A stretch of 6,914 nt of DNA from Candidatus Atribacteria bacterium. Lineage in GTDB: Bacteria; Atribacterota; JS1; SB-45; 34-128. Shown one piece after another: positions 1 through 5,506 of the stretch; position 1 is the first letter of the stretch, and each line of letters begins with the position of its first letter. Below the pieces are notes generated by a model. The model made no database searches. It worked only from the letters and a program-made list of their open reading frames with translations, and had not been told where the DNA came from. Made by a program: the position numbers and the translations under genes. The stretch covers positions 1 through 6,914 of the forward strand of contig DMCY01000110.1 of the NCBI GenBank assembly GCA_003451675.1, in the 5' to 3' direction.

Positions 1-20
1 AGGCGAGACGCCTGTCCTAC
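1..20 (-). repeat. REP-like hairpin, cut by the window edge
   Basis: AGGCG (1-5) and CGCCT (9-13) pair around the loop AGA. They are followed by GTC and then CTAC at 17-20. Read on the minus strand this is GTAG, GAC, then a hairpin, the same architecture as the elements at 783-806, 838-861, 876-900 and 990-1011. The matching GAC-complementary arm would lie just left of base 1, so the element is probably truncated only by the window edge (inference). Confidence 0.55.
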
Positions 21-50
21 GATTATGGGGTAGAATCATCATTAACAGAC

Positions 51-66
51 ATATGCAATACGCCCC
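51..66. repeat. Degenerate half of a REP-like hairpin
   Basis: TATGCAATACGCCCCT near 52-67 matches the right half of the hairpin at 990-1011. Here the left arm has decayed (ACATAT instead of GGCGTAT) and the terminal CTAC has been replaced by T's. As at 990-1011, it is followed by a T-rich stretch and then an ATACGA-type heptamer array, so the two loci look like copies of one composite repeat. Confidence 0.4.
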
Positions 67-83
67 TTTTTTCTCTTTTCTTC

Positions 84-130
84 ACGATATACTATATACG
101 ATATACGAAATACGATATACGAAATACGAA
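84..130. repeat. Tandem heptamer array (ACGATAT/ACGAAAT)
   Basis: Six consecutive 7-bp units in register occupy 84-125. They are variants of ACGATAT and ACGAAAT plus one ACTATAT, and a partial ACGAA follows at 126-130. The last four units form an exact 14-bp doublet repeated twice (98-111 and 112-125). No coding sense is apparent. It ends about 8 bp before the -35 box proposed for rpsT. Confidence 0.85.
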
Positions 131-137
131 CCAGTGC

Positions 138-166
138 TTGATTTTAAATTAAAATAATGTTAAAAT
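138..166 (+). promoter_or_regulatory. Probable sigma70-type promoter of rpsT
   Basis: TTGATT at 138-143 and TAAAAT at 161-166 are separated by exactly 17 bp. TGT immediately before the -10 gives an extended -10 (TGnTAAAAT). Initiation would fall around 172-175, leaving a leader of about 30 nt that contains only the ribosome binding site. It is the best promoter match in the window but rests on sequence inspection alone. Confidence 0.65.
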
Positions 167-190
167 TACCAAGTAAAATTAATATTATCG

Positions 191-197
191 AAAGGAA
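191..197 (+). promoter_or_regulatory. Ribosome binding site of rpsT
   Basis: AAAGGAA is followed by a 6-nt spacer before the ATG at 204. It fixes the rpsT start at that codon. Confidence 0.8.
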
Positions 198-203
198 ATA
201 ATT

Positions 204-752
204 ATGCCCCAAATAAAGTCAGCAATAAAAAGAGTTAAAACTTCTGAAAAAAGTCATTTAAGAAATATATCTTATAAATCAAAAATAAAAAGCAGCATTA
301 AGAAATTCAATCTTACCTTATCAGAAAATAATAAAGAAGAATCTATTAAATATTTTAAAAATACTATTTCAATTTTAGACAAATCTGTTAACAAAGGCAT
401 CTTGCCTAAAAATACTGCTTCTCGCCAGAAATCAAACTTAACTAAAAAACTAAATACTTTGATAAAACCAGAACAAATCAAGAAGTCTACGCCTGCTGCC
501 CCTAAAAAAGCTGCAGAAGCTGCTAAAAAACCGGTTGCTAAAAAAGCGGCAGCCCCTAAGAAAAAAACAGAGACTAAGAAAACAGCTAAAACCAAAGAAA
601 AACCAATAGCTAAAAAGACAGTAAAAGCTGTAAAAAAACCGGTTGCTAAAAAAGCAGCAGCCCCTAAGGAAAAAATAGTAACTACAAAGATAGCTAAAAC
701 TAAAGAAAAACCGGTAGCTAAAAAAACTGAAACTACCGAAACAAAATCATAA
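204..752 (+). CDS. rpsT: 30S ribosomal protein S20 with long Lys/Ala/Pro-rich C-terminal tail
   Basis: S20 is a small three-helix protein that binds 16S rRNA and helps assemble the 30S subunit. Residues 1 to about 90 are a normal S20: the MPQIKSAIKRVKTSEK start, a central basic helix, and the hallmark near 63-75 (NKGILPKNTASRQKS), with the conserved small residue and K/R positions before the final helix. The family is usually 85-95 residues long, but this protein has 182. Residues from about 92 onward are almost only K, A, P, T, E and V, with KPVAKK and AAAPK motifs that resemble histone H1 tails. Within this tail a 36-residue block occurs twice (108-143 and 144-179). The frame is open throughout with one good AAAGGAA site upstream, so fusion by frameshift is unlikely. 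It is transcribed from its own promoter and converges on holA. S20 identity is secure; a function for the tail (extra RNA or DNA binding) is inference. Confidence 0.95.
   Translation: MPQIKSAIKRVKTSEKSHLRNISYKSKIKSSIKKFNLTLSENNKEESIKYFKNTISILDKSVNKGILPKNTASRQKSNLTKKLNTLIKPEQIKKSTPAAPKKAAEAAKKPVAKKAAAPKKKTETKKTAKTKEKPIAKKTVKAVKKPVAKKAAAPKEKIVTTKIAKTKEKPVAKKTETTETKS
525..740 (+). repeat. In-frame 108-bp tandem duplication inside rpsT
   Basis: Bases 525-632 and 633-740 are two copies of a 108-bp (36-codon) unit. Both begin with an AAAAAACCGGTTGCTAAAA stretch and encode KKPVAKKAAAPK, then a variable middle, then AKTKEKP(I/V)AKKT. By eye about 80 % of bases agree, and many differences are at third codon positions. 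This suggests an older duplication kept under selection for a basic tail rather than a recent slip. Confidence 0.85.
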
Positions 753-781
753 TTAAAAATTCAAAAAGATTTTTCCCAATT

Positions 782-862
782 TGTAGGGGCACAATGAATT
801 GTGCCCTCTCTGTCTTTATATTATTTCCGTTTACCCTGGGCACGATGCATCGTGCCCCTACA
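782..862. repeat. Inverted pair of REP-like hairpins (BIME-like)
   Basis: The left element is GTAG (783-786) followed by a 9-bp perfect stem, GGGCACAAT (787-795) with ATTGTGCCC (798-806). The right element is a perfect palindrome, GGGCACGAT (838-846), GC, ATCGTGCCC (849-857), followed by CTAC (858-861), which is GTAG on the minus strand. The outer ends form an 11-bp exact inverted repeat, TGTAGGGGCAC (782-792 against 852-862). GTAG at the 5' foot of a hairpin, in head-to-head pairs, is the known architecture of REP/BIME elements mobilised by RAYT (Y1-type) transposases. No transposase is present here, so the assignment is by structure only. Confidence 0.75.
787..818 (+). terminator. Possible rpsT terminator formed by a REP-like hairpin
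   Basis: The 9-bp GC-rich stem at 787-806 begins about 35 bp after the rpsT stop and is followed by a pyrimidine tract (CTCTCTGTCTTT). The tract is only partly T, so this would be a weak intrinsic terminator. The hairpins at 876-896 and 990-1006 also precede T/C-rich runs on this strand and could serve as back-up. Confidence 0.3.
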
Positions 863-875
863 GCACACTTATTTC

Positions 876-900
876 GGGCAGACACAAAGTCTGCCCCTAC
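876..900 (-). repeat. REP-like hairpin, third copy
   Basis: GGGCAGAC (876-883) and GTCTGCCC (889-896) form an 8-bp perfect stem with loop ACAAA, followed by CTAC (897-900). On the minus strand this is a GTAG foot plus hairpin. The outer GGGC/GCCC arms match the neighbouring elements but the inner core (AGAC/GTCT) differs while staying complementary. Confidence 0.7.
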
Positions 901-920
901 TTTTCTCTCTCTTATTTTCT

Positions 921-960
921 TAACCAGCTAACCAAGTAACTAACTAACCAACTAACTAAT
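921..960. repeat. Tandem octamer array (TAACYAAN)
   Basis: Five 8-bp units in perfect register all begin with TAAC and diverge in the second half (CAGC, CAAG, TAAC, CAAC, TAAT). An array of the same family, in the opposite orientation, lies at 6875-6914 upstream of folC. Confidence 0.85.
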
Positions 961-989
961 TTTATACGCTACACGCTCTACACTATCAA

Positions 990-1011
990 GGCGTATGCAA
1001 TACGCCCCTAC
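990..1011 (-). repeat. REP-like hairpin, fourth copy
   Basis: GGCGTAT (990-996) and ATACGCC (1000-1006) form a 7-bp stem with loop GCA, followed by C and CTAC (1008-1011). It shares its right half with the degenerate copy at 51-66 upstream of rpsT. Confidence 0.65.
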
Positions 1012-1040
1012 TTTCTTCTGTTTTGTTTTTTCCTTAACTA

Positions 1041-1068
1041 TATACTCGATACGAGATACGAGATACGA
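1041..1068. repeat. Tandem heptamer array (GATACGA)
   Basis: After a TATACTC lead-in there are three exact GATACGA units (1048-1054, 1055-1061, 1062-1068), followed by ATCAGGC. It is the counterpart of the array at 84-130, which ends in ACCAGTGC. Both sit a few tens of bases to the right of a TATGCAATACGCCCC hairpin half. Confidence 0.8.
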
Positions 1069-1109
1069 ATCAGGCTTCTGATTTCTGAATTTTATCTTTT
1101 ATTTTTTTT

Positions 1110-1144
1110 ACTAAATACTATCCACTATTCACTAACGACTAATT
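1110..1144. repeat. Tandem heptamer array (ACTANNN) overlapping the end of holA
   Basis: Five consecutive heptamers all begin with ACTA (tails AAT, TCC, TTC, ACG, ATT). The fourth and fifth units lie inside the holA reading frame: they encode its last residues (S-R) and contain its TAG stop (1132-1134). The 18 bases at 1128-1145 recur exactly, in inverted orientation, at 5325-5342. Confidence 0.85.
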
Positions 1145-2145
1145 TTCTGATTAATAATCTTCATAACCAATTCTTCTAAAATAATCTTTGGTTCCTTCTG
1201 GCTATCTTTAAATTCTAAGTCAGCAATATTTAATAATTCATAAGATTTACAAATTTCCTTAAAAGTATATTTTTTAGACTGTTTTATTATTTTTTCGACA
1301 ACAAAGTAAGGAAGTTTTAGTTTCTTCTCTACTTCTTTAAAGTTAAATCCTTTTGTAAGTAATAATTTTGTTTGAAGTATAAGCTTTATTTGCCTGTATA
1401 TCATAGCAAATATGGATAAATGATGAAGGTTGCCTTGATTTAACTTCACCAAGCCATCTACTGCATTTTTTACATCTTTATCTCCAACAGAATCTAATAC
1501 TTTGAATATATTAACTGCCTCTGAACCACCAATCGTTATCATAACATCTTCTTTTTCTATTATTTTTTGATCTTTCGTATAAATATCTATTTTTTCTATT
1601 TCATTAAAAAGACGGCCTAAATCAAAACCAACTATAGATTGTAAATAAAATAGAGCCTCCTGAGTAATTTTTTTATTACTCTGCCTGAATTTAGATTTTA
1701 TCCATAAGACTATTTTTGCTTTATCTGTTATGCTAAAATTTGCTGCTATCCCTACCCTTTTAATTGCTGTGATTAATTCTTTGTTTGGGCTACTCTCTTT
1801 ATAAATGATTATTAGAGTTGAAAAATTGTTTTTTAAACTTGGCCGGTTAAAATATTCTATTAATTTTGTCTCATCATTTTTGTTAATCTTTTCTGCTTCC
1901 TTTATTACTAATAATTTATGTTTCGACACCATAGGCAATGTTTCTAAATCATTTATTACCTCATTTATAGATAATTTATCACCATAAAAAACCTTATAAT
2001 TTAACTCTCTATAAGCAGAATCAACTAATCTGCTTCTAAGTTTTTTTAAAATGTCTTCTTTTAAATAATTCTCTTTTCCGTAAAACAGGTAAATAGGATA
2101 TATTTTCTCTTGTTTCGTAAGGTTTAATATATTTTCGTAATTCAT
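1132..2145 (-). CDS. holA: DNA polymerase III subunit delta
   Basis: The delta subunit opens the beta sliding clamp and joins the clamp-loader complex at the replication fork. From the ATG at 2145 the protein has 337 residues, normal for the family. The N-terminal AAA+-like fold begins IYPIYLFYGKENYL (about 15-28). Its P-loop position is degenerate, as is typical for delta, which does not need to bind ATP. The middle contains GFDLGRLFNEIEKI (about 173-186), the usual helix before the lid region. The C-terminal helical collar includes ADLEFKDSQKEP and ILEELVMKI. An in-frame ATG at 2163, one base after the comEC stop, would add MNQGRY. I prefer 2145 because AAGGAAG lies at good distance from it and the length before YGKE then matches B. 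subtilis YqeN. The last residues and stop codon lie in a heptamer array. Probably last gene of the comEA-comEC-holA operon. Confidence 0.93.
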   Translation of the reverse strand: MNYENILNLTKQEKIYPIYLFYGKENYLKEDILKKLRSRLVDSAYRELNYKVFYGDKLSINEVINDLETLPMVSKHKLLVIKEAEKINKNDETKLIEYFNRPSLKNNFSTLIIIYKESSPNKELITAIKRVGIAANFSITDKAKIVLWIKSKFRQSNKKITQEALFYLQSIVGFDLGRLFNEIEKIDIYTKDQKIIEKEDVMITIGGSEAVNIFKVLDSVGDKDVKNAVDGLVKLNQGNLHHLSIFAMIYRQIKLILQTKLLLTKGFNFKEVEKKLKLPYFVVEKIIKQSKKYTFKEICKSYELLNIADLEFKDSQKEPKIILEELVMKIINQKISR

Positions 2146-2149
2146 ATAT

Positions 2150-2156
2150 CTTCCTT
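2150..2156 (-). promoter_or_regulatory. Ribosome binding site deciding the holA start
   Basis: On the minus strand AAGGAAG is followed by 4 nt, or 6 nt counted from AAGGA, before the ATG at 2145. The alternative ATG at 2163 has only AGAGG at a longer spacing of 11 nt, although its position just after the comEC stop (TAAGATG) could allow coupled re-initiation. Confidence 0.6.
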
Positions 2157-2164
2157 GGTTCATC

Positions 2165-4570
2165 TTAATTATTTCCTCTCAGTGTTCTTATCCAATATTC
2201 CTGGCCATTTGTTCTTATAATGACTGTTCCATTTTCATCTGTTCGGTATATTTTTATATTTTTATCCTCTAACCTTTCTATAACTTTTTGCGAAGGATGA
2301 CCAAAATTATTTTTCCCCACAGTAATAACCGCAATTACTGGATCAACCTTATCTAAAAATTCCAATGTAGTGGAAGTTGAACTTCCATGGTGACCAAGTT
2401 TTAAAACATCACTATTTAATCTATTTTGCCAAACTAATAATCTTTTTTCCGCTTCCCTTTCAATATCTCCGGTAAATAAAAAATTTGAATTTTTATAATA
2501 TAATTTTACCACAATCGAATGGTTATTAAAATCAGAATCGTTATCTAAATTTGAAGTATGTGGAGGATTAAGTATAAGCATCTCCATATTTTTACTAAAA
2601 ATATAATTATCTCCCGATTTAGTTTGATAATATGGAATATTCTTTTCTTTTATAGTTGAAATAAATTCCCTATATTCTGAAACATCACAAATAAATCCGC
2701 TATCTAAGACCGCATCTACTTTAAGTCGTCTAAGAATAGGCAATAATCCTTCTAAATGATCCAAATGAGGATGTGTTAAGATTAGCAAATCAATCTTATT
2801 TATCCCTTTTCTTCTCAAGTAAGGTATAACGATTTTACTTCCCACATCAAAATCACTTTGAGGGGTGCCTCCCCCATCAATTAAGATATTTATCTTGTTA
2901 GGGGCTTCAATTAAGATGCAATCTCCTTCTCCGACATTTATAAAATTTACTTTGAGGTTGTCTGCCGGATAAAATATTTGAACAATAATTATTAGCAATG
3001 TAATCGATAATACAATTAAAGCAGTTTTTTTCTTTATTTTCTGCGATAGTGTTTTTTTACAGAACATTTCAATAATAAAAAATACCGTTAAATAATATAA
3101 AATAATTACCAATATTGAAGGTTGAGCAACATAAACATAGGCAAAAGGAAGCAAGGAAAATGATTTAGCTATTAAGGTTATTAGATTTAATAACAAATAA
3201 TTTATATTGGCAATTACACCAGCCAGAGAGATGCTTACCATTCCGATAAAAAAAGTTACAAATCCTAATATTACCGTTATCCCGGTTAAAGGAATAATAA
3301 ATATATTAGAAACAATGGAGATTATCGATACTTTATTGAAAAAATAAGCGGAAAGCGGAAAAATACCTATCCAGGCAGCTGTTGAAACTGCTAAAGGATT
3401 TCTAATCCAGACTACTATTTTGGAATACAATTCTTGCAAGATTGGTGATAAATTTATAATAAAAAAAGTAACTATAAAGGATAAGAGAAAACCTGCATCA
3501 TATAATATTAAAGGATTTAACAATAAGATTAAAAATGCTGCAAAAAAAAGAGAAATATTAAGATTTCTATTTCTATTAATTAATTTTCCTCCTATTAATA
3601 TAATGAACATAATGGTCGCTCTTAACACAGAAGGACGATAGCCGGTGATAGAGGCATACATTATTAGAATTAATATCAAAGTAATCAGTTTGAGCTTCTT
3701 CGGTAACCGCAATACACTTAGGAAAGCAAGCAAAGCCATAGCAATTATTCCTACATGTAGACCTGAAACTGCTAATATATGCATAATTCCTGCTTCGGTA
3801 AAAACTTCTTTTAAAGCAGGAGGGATAAAATTTTTTTCTCCCAATAGCATACCAATAAGAAGATAATTATAAGGCGGTGTCAGGGTCTGTTTTGTAATCT
3901 CTTTTATTTTATCTCTCGCGGATAAGGAGAAAGATACTAAAAAATTCGAATCATCTTCTCCTATTTTTGAAATGTCTCTTTCCTGCCAGATATTAAGGTA
4001 AGTAAAGATTTTTTCTCGAGCTAAATATAATTCATAATTAAACTCACCAAAATTCTTCTGTTTTATAGGTTTCTCTAATTTCCCTTTAATTTTTAACACA
4101 TCTCCGTATTCATACGGACAATCCCCCAAATAGGTATTAACCAATATTAGGCCCTGTGTTCTAATGCTGCAATCTCCTTTTTCTATTTGATTTGCTCTTA
4201 CCTTAAAAGATATTTTCTCTTGATTGGGATAATATTCTTTGTCTAAAACCGTACAAACAATGGTTAACTTCTTATTTTCTACAAAATTTGCTATATGGTT
4301 AGCCCCAATAGGATTAGAATTAAGGTTATAATTGAATATGCCGATTAAAAATATTATTAAAAATAATAAAGCAGTGGTTATATTCCACTGCTTTACAAAA
4401 CTTATAATAGAAATTAATATCAACAATATTATAATCGAAAACAAAAATATCAGATCAATATTAATGAATTTACCATAAATTATTCCTATTATATATAGAG
4501 CTAAAATTATAGGTAAGGGTCTAATAACCTTATATTTGCTATCTGGAGATATGTGTTTTATTGGACACAA
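2165..4570 (-). CDS. comEC: ComEC/Rec2 DNA uptake channel protein
   Basis: ComEC is the inner-membrane channel that carries single-stranded DNA into the cytoplasm during natural transformation. At 801 residues this is a full-length, three-domain protein. The N-terminus has hydrophobic segments (about 18-82) followed by the soluble OB-fold region (about 95-200). The central competence membrane domain (about 230-530) holds the family hallmark HILAVSGLHVG (264-274) and GYRPSVLRA (310-318). The C-terminal metallo-beta-lactamase-like domain (about 538-795) has DGGG (565-568), THPHLDH (599-605), TGD (700-702), LGHHGS (725-730) and GHPS (757-760), so the metal-ligand motifs look intact and nuclease activity is plausible. 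The start is TTG, inside the end of comEA. No in-frame ATG occurs before the membrane domain, and a GAAGGAA lies a rather distant 13 nt upstream, so translation is probably coupled to comEA. The exact start is the only doubtful point. Confidence 0.95.
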   Translation of the reverse strand: MCPIKHISPDSKYKVIRPLPIILALYIIGIIYGKFINIDLIFLFSIIILLILISIISFVKQWNITTALLFLIIFLIGIFNYNLNSNPIGANHIANFVENKKLTIVCTVLDKEYYPNQEKISFKVRANQIEKGDCSIRTQGLILVNTYLGDCPYEYGDVLKIKGKLEKPIKQKNFGEFNYELYLAREKIFTYLNIWQERDISKIGEDDSNFLVSFSLSARDKIKEITKQTLTPPYNYLLIGMLLGEKNFIPPALKEVFTEAGIMHILAVSGLHVGIIAMALLAFLSVLRLPKKLKLITLILILIMYASITGYRPSVLRATIMFIILIGGKLINRNRNLNISLFFAAFLILLLNPLILYDAGFLLSFIVTFFIINLSPILQELYSKIVVWIRNPLAVSTAAWIGIFPLSAYFFNKVSIISIVSNIFIIPLTGITVILGFVTFFIGMVSISLAGVIANINYLLLNLITLIAKSFSLLPFAYVYVAQPSILVIILYYLTVFFIIEMFCKKTLSQKIKKKTALIVLSITLLIIIVQIFYPADNLKVNFINVGEGDCILIEAPNKINILIDGGGTPQSDFDVGSKIVIPYLRRKGINKIDLLILTHPHLDHLEGLLPILRRLKVDAVLDSGFICDVSEYREFISTIKEKNIPYYQTKSGDNYIFSKNMEMLILNPPHTSNLDNDSDFNNHSIVVKLYYKNSNFLFTGDIEREAEKRLLVWQNRLNSDVLKLGHHGSSTSTTLEFLDKVDPVIAVITVGKNNFGHPSQKVIERLEDKNIKIYRTDENGTVIIRTNGQEYWIRTLRGNN

Positions 4571-5199
4571 ATTATATCTTTAATTCCTTCAAATTTTTTT
4601 TCTCCAATTCCGGAAACATTCTTTATATCATCAATAACTCCGAAGAATCCATTCTGATTTCTATATTCTATTATTCTTTCTGAAAGAACCGGTCCAATTC
4701 CGGGCAAACTCTGTAACATACTAGTATTAGCCGTGTTAATATTGATTTCCCCGGATATAGAACCCGAAGAAGAAGAAGAAGAATACATGACCTCTGCATT
4801 GTTATCTATATTTTTATTGATTTCTTCGCCGTTTTCGTTATATATTTTATAAGGAACAATTATTTTCTGTCCATCCTTGAGAAGAGCAGCAAGGTTAATC
4901 AAATCCAGGTTGGCTTCTTCGGTTACTCCTCCTGCGATTTTTACTGCATCAACAATTCTATCGGTTGATTTTAATTGATAAACTCCAGGGTTTTTAACTG
5001 CACCAGTGATATGAATAATTACCGGTGGAATTTCTATTTGCATTGCAGCAGGCTTATTTTCTGAAATATCTGAAGCACGATTTATGGTAAAATTATCTTC
5101 GCTATTAATGTTTTTATATAGAACTATTCCTCCGCCAATTATTATTACTATTAATAACAAAATTATGGTAATTTTTTCTTGATTGGAAAGGTTAAACAT
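4558..5199 (-). CDS. comEA: ComEA DNA receptor, SLBB plus helix-hairpin-helix protein
   Basis: ComEA binds incoming double-stranded DNA outside the membrane and hands it to ComEC. The 213-residue protein has a short cytoplasmic start, one transmembrane anchor (about 10-28) and an SLBB domain (about 59-117) with ITGAVKNPGVY, AVKIAGG, NLAALLKDG and IVP. A low-complexity linker follows, with six serines in a row (140-145). The C-terminal helix-hairpin-helix DNA-binding domain (about 151-213) carries ININTANTSMLQSLPGIGP and, at 196-204, SGIGEKKFE. This is the Gram-positive type of domain order: anchor, SLBB, linker, HhH. AAGGAG stands 11 nt upstream of the ATG. The last 13 bp overlap comEC, whose TTG start lies in the final codons, so the two genes are surely co-transcribed. 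All expected domains are present and intact. Confidence 0.95.
   Translation of the reverse strand: MFNLSNQEKITIILLLIVIIIGGGIVLYKNINSEDNFTINRASDISENKPAAMQIEIPPVIIHITGAVKNPGVYQLKSTDRIVDAVKIAGGVTEEANLDLINLAALLKDGQKIIVPYKIYNENGEEINKNIDNNAEVMYSSSSSSGSISGEININTANTSMLQSLPGIGPVLSERIIEYRNQNGFFGVIDDIKNVSGIGEKKFEGIKDIICVQ
4766..4783. repeat. (GAA)6 trinucleotide run encoding polyserine in ComEA
   Basis: Six GAA triplets on the + strand read as TCT/TCG serine codons on the comEA strand (residues 140-145), in the linker between the SLBB and HhH domains. Length changes by slippage would stay in frame and only alter linker length. Confidence 0.75.
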
Positions 5200-5210
5200 A
5201 ATTATTTATA

Positions 5211-5216
5211 CTCCTT
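5211..5216 (-). promoter_or_regulatory. Ribosome binding site of comEA
   Basis: AAGGAG on the minus strand lies 11 nt before the ATG at 5199. It is a strong match at a slightly long spacing, and no closer in-frame start exists upstream. Confidence 0.7.
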
Positions 5217-5228
5217 ACTTCTATAGAG

Positions 5229-5259
5229 ATTATACTTTTAAACTAAAAATTACATGCAA
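5229..5259 (-). promoter_or_regulatory. Candidate promoter of the comEA-comEC-holA operon
   Basis: On the minus strand a perfect TATAAT (5234-5229) has TTGCAT (5259-5254) 19 bp upstream. That spacing is long and the -35 match is mediocre. A second TATAAT at 5270-5265 has TTGGCT only 14 bp upstream, inside the octamer array. The first is preferred. No competence-specific box could be recognised. Confidence 0.45.
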
Positions 5260-5277
5260 AAATCATTATAATAATTT

Positions 5278-5324
5278 ACCGATTAGCCAATTCACCAATT
5301 GACCGATTAGCCAATTCACCAATT
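5278..5324. repeat. 24-bp tandem repeat built from octamers
   Basis: Two copies of a 24-bp unit (5278-5301 and 5302-5324, the second lacking its last base) are identical over the shared 23 bp. Each unit is itself three related octamers (ACCGATTA, GCCAATTC, ACCAATTG), so the array has an underlying 8-bp period like those at 921-960 and 6875-6914. Confidence 0.85.
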
Positions 5325-5342
5325 AAATTAGTCGTTAGTGAA
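5325..5342. repeat. 18-bp exact copy of the holA-end repeat, inverted
   Basis: AAATTAGTCGTTAGTGAA here is the exact reverse complement of 1128-1145. At 1128-1145 it encodes the last codons and stop of holA; here it is intergenic. The match ends abruptly on both sides, and sits directly next to the octamer array. Confidence 0.8.
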
Positions 5343-5360
5343 CGAACGGTATTAGAGCGA

Positions 5361-5412
5361 AAAGTGTAAAGCTAAAAACGAAAAACCAAAGCTCAAAACT
5401 TAAAATTAAGAA
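5361..5412. repeat. Degenerate A-rich heptamer array, left arm
   Basis: About seven 7-bp units with an A-run in each (GCTAAAA, ACGAAAA, CTCAAAA, CTTAAAA and relatives) are in register. It is an imperfect inverted copy of the array at 5507-5560. AAGCTAAAAAC (5369-5379) matches that array exactly on the other strand, after which the arms differ partly by the gain or loss of one whole 7-bp unit. Confidence 0.7.
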
Positions 5413-5506
5413 AATGTTTATATATGGAAGCGCGACTAATAAAATTGAAACTAAAGAATTAGCAAAAATATTAGGTTCTAGCATATTGACTCTCAAAGGG
5501 AAAAAT

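Larger units (their letters stand above)
753..1131. other. Gene-free spacer filled with repeats, between convergent rpsT and holA
   Basis: No credible gene is present in either strand. In order it holds a weak A5-GA-T5 dyad (763-774) just after rpsT, a pair of inverted REP-like hairpins (782-862), a third hairpin (876-900), an octamer array (921-960), a short degenerate heptamer stretch (about 965-985), a fourth hairpin (990-1011), a T-rich run, a GATACGA array (1048-1068), and an ACTANNN heptamer array (1110-1144) that enters holA. As the meeting point of two convergent genes it must also hold their transcription stops. Confidence 0.85.

Noticed and set aside
272..595. 107-codon open frame on the minus strand inside rpsT
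   Set aside because: It is antisense to the secure S20 gene; its Ala/Phe/Leu-rich product is the complement of lysine and alanine codons, with no ribosome binding site or recognisable domain.
753..1131. Structured RNA gene (tRNA or small RNA) suggested by several hairpins
   Set aside because: No tRNA cloverleaf or TTCRANY-type motif is present; the hairpins are independent copies of one REP-like family with shared feet.
1805..1987. 60-codon open frame on the plus strand inside holA
   Set aside because: It is the antisense shadow of holA, with no gene-like features.
3420..3866. Two 73-codon plus-strand frames inside comEC
   Set aside because: They are antisense to the conserved membrane domain of comEC, with product composition as expected for the reverse complement of hydrophobic codons.
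5278..5324. CRISPR-like direct repeat
   Set aside because: The 24-bp copies are directly adjacent with no spacers and reduce to related octamers, so this is a simple tandem array.
5335..5484. 49-codon hydrophobic minus-strand frame in the same spacer
   Set aside because: More than a third of it is translated repeat array, and its stop comes from the 18-bp repeat. The GAGAG upstream is a poor ribosome binding site, so I do not call it a gene.
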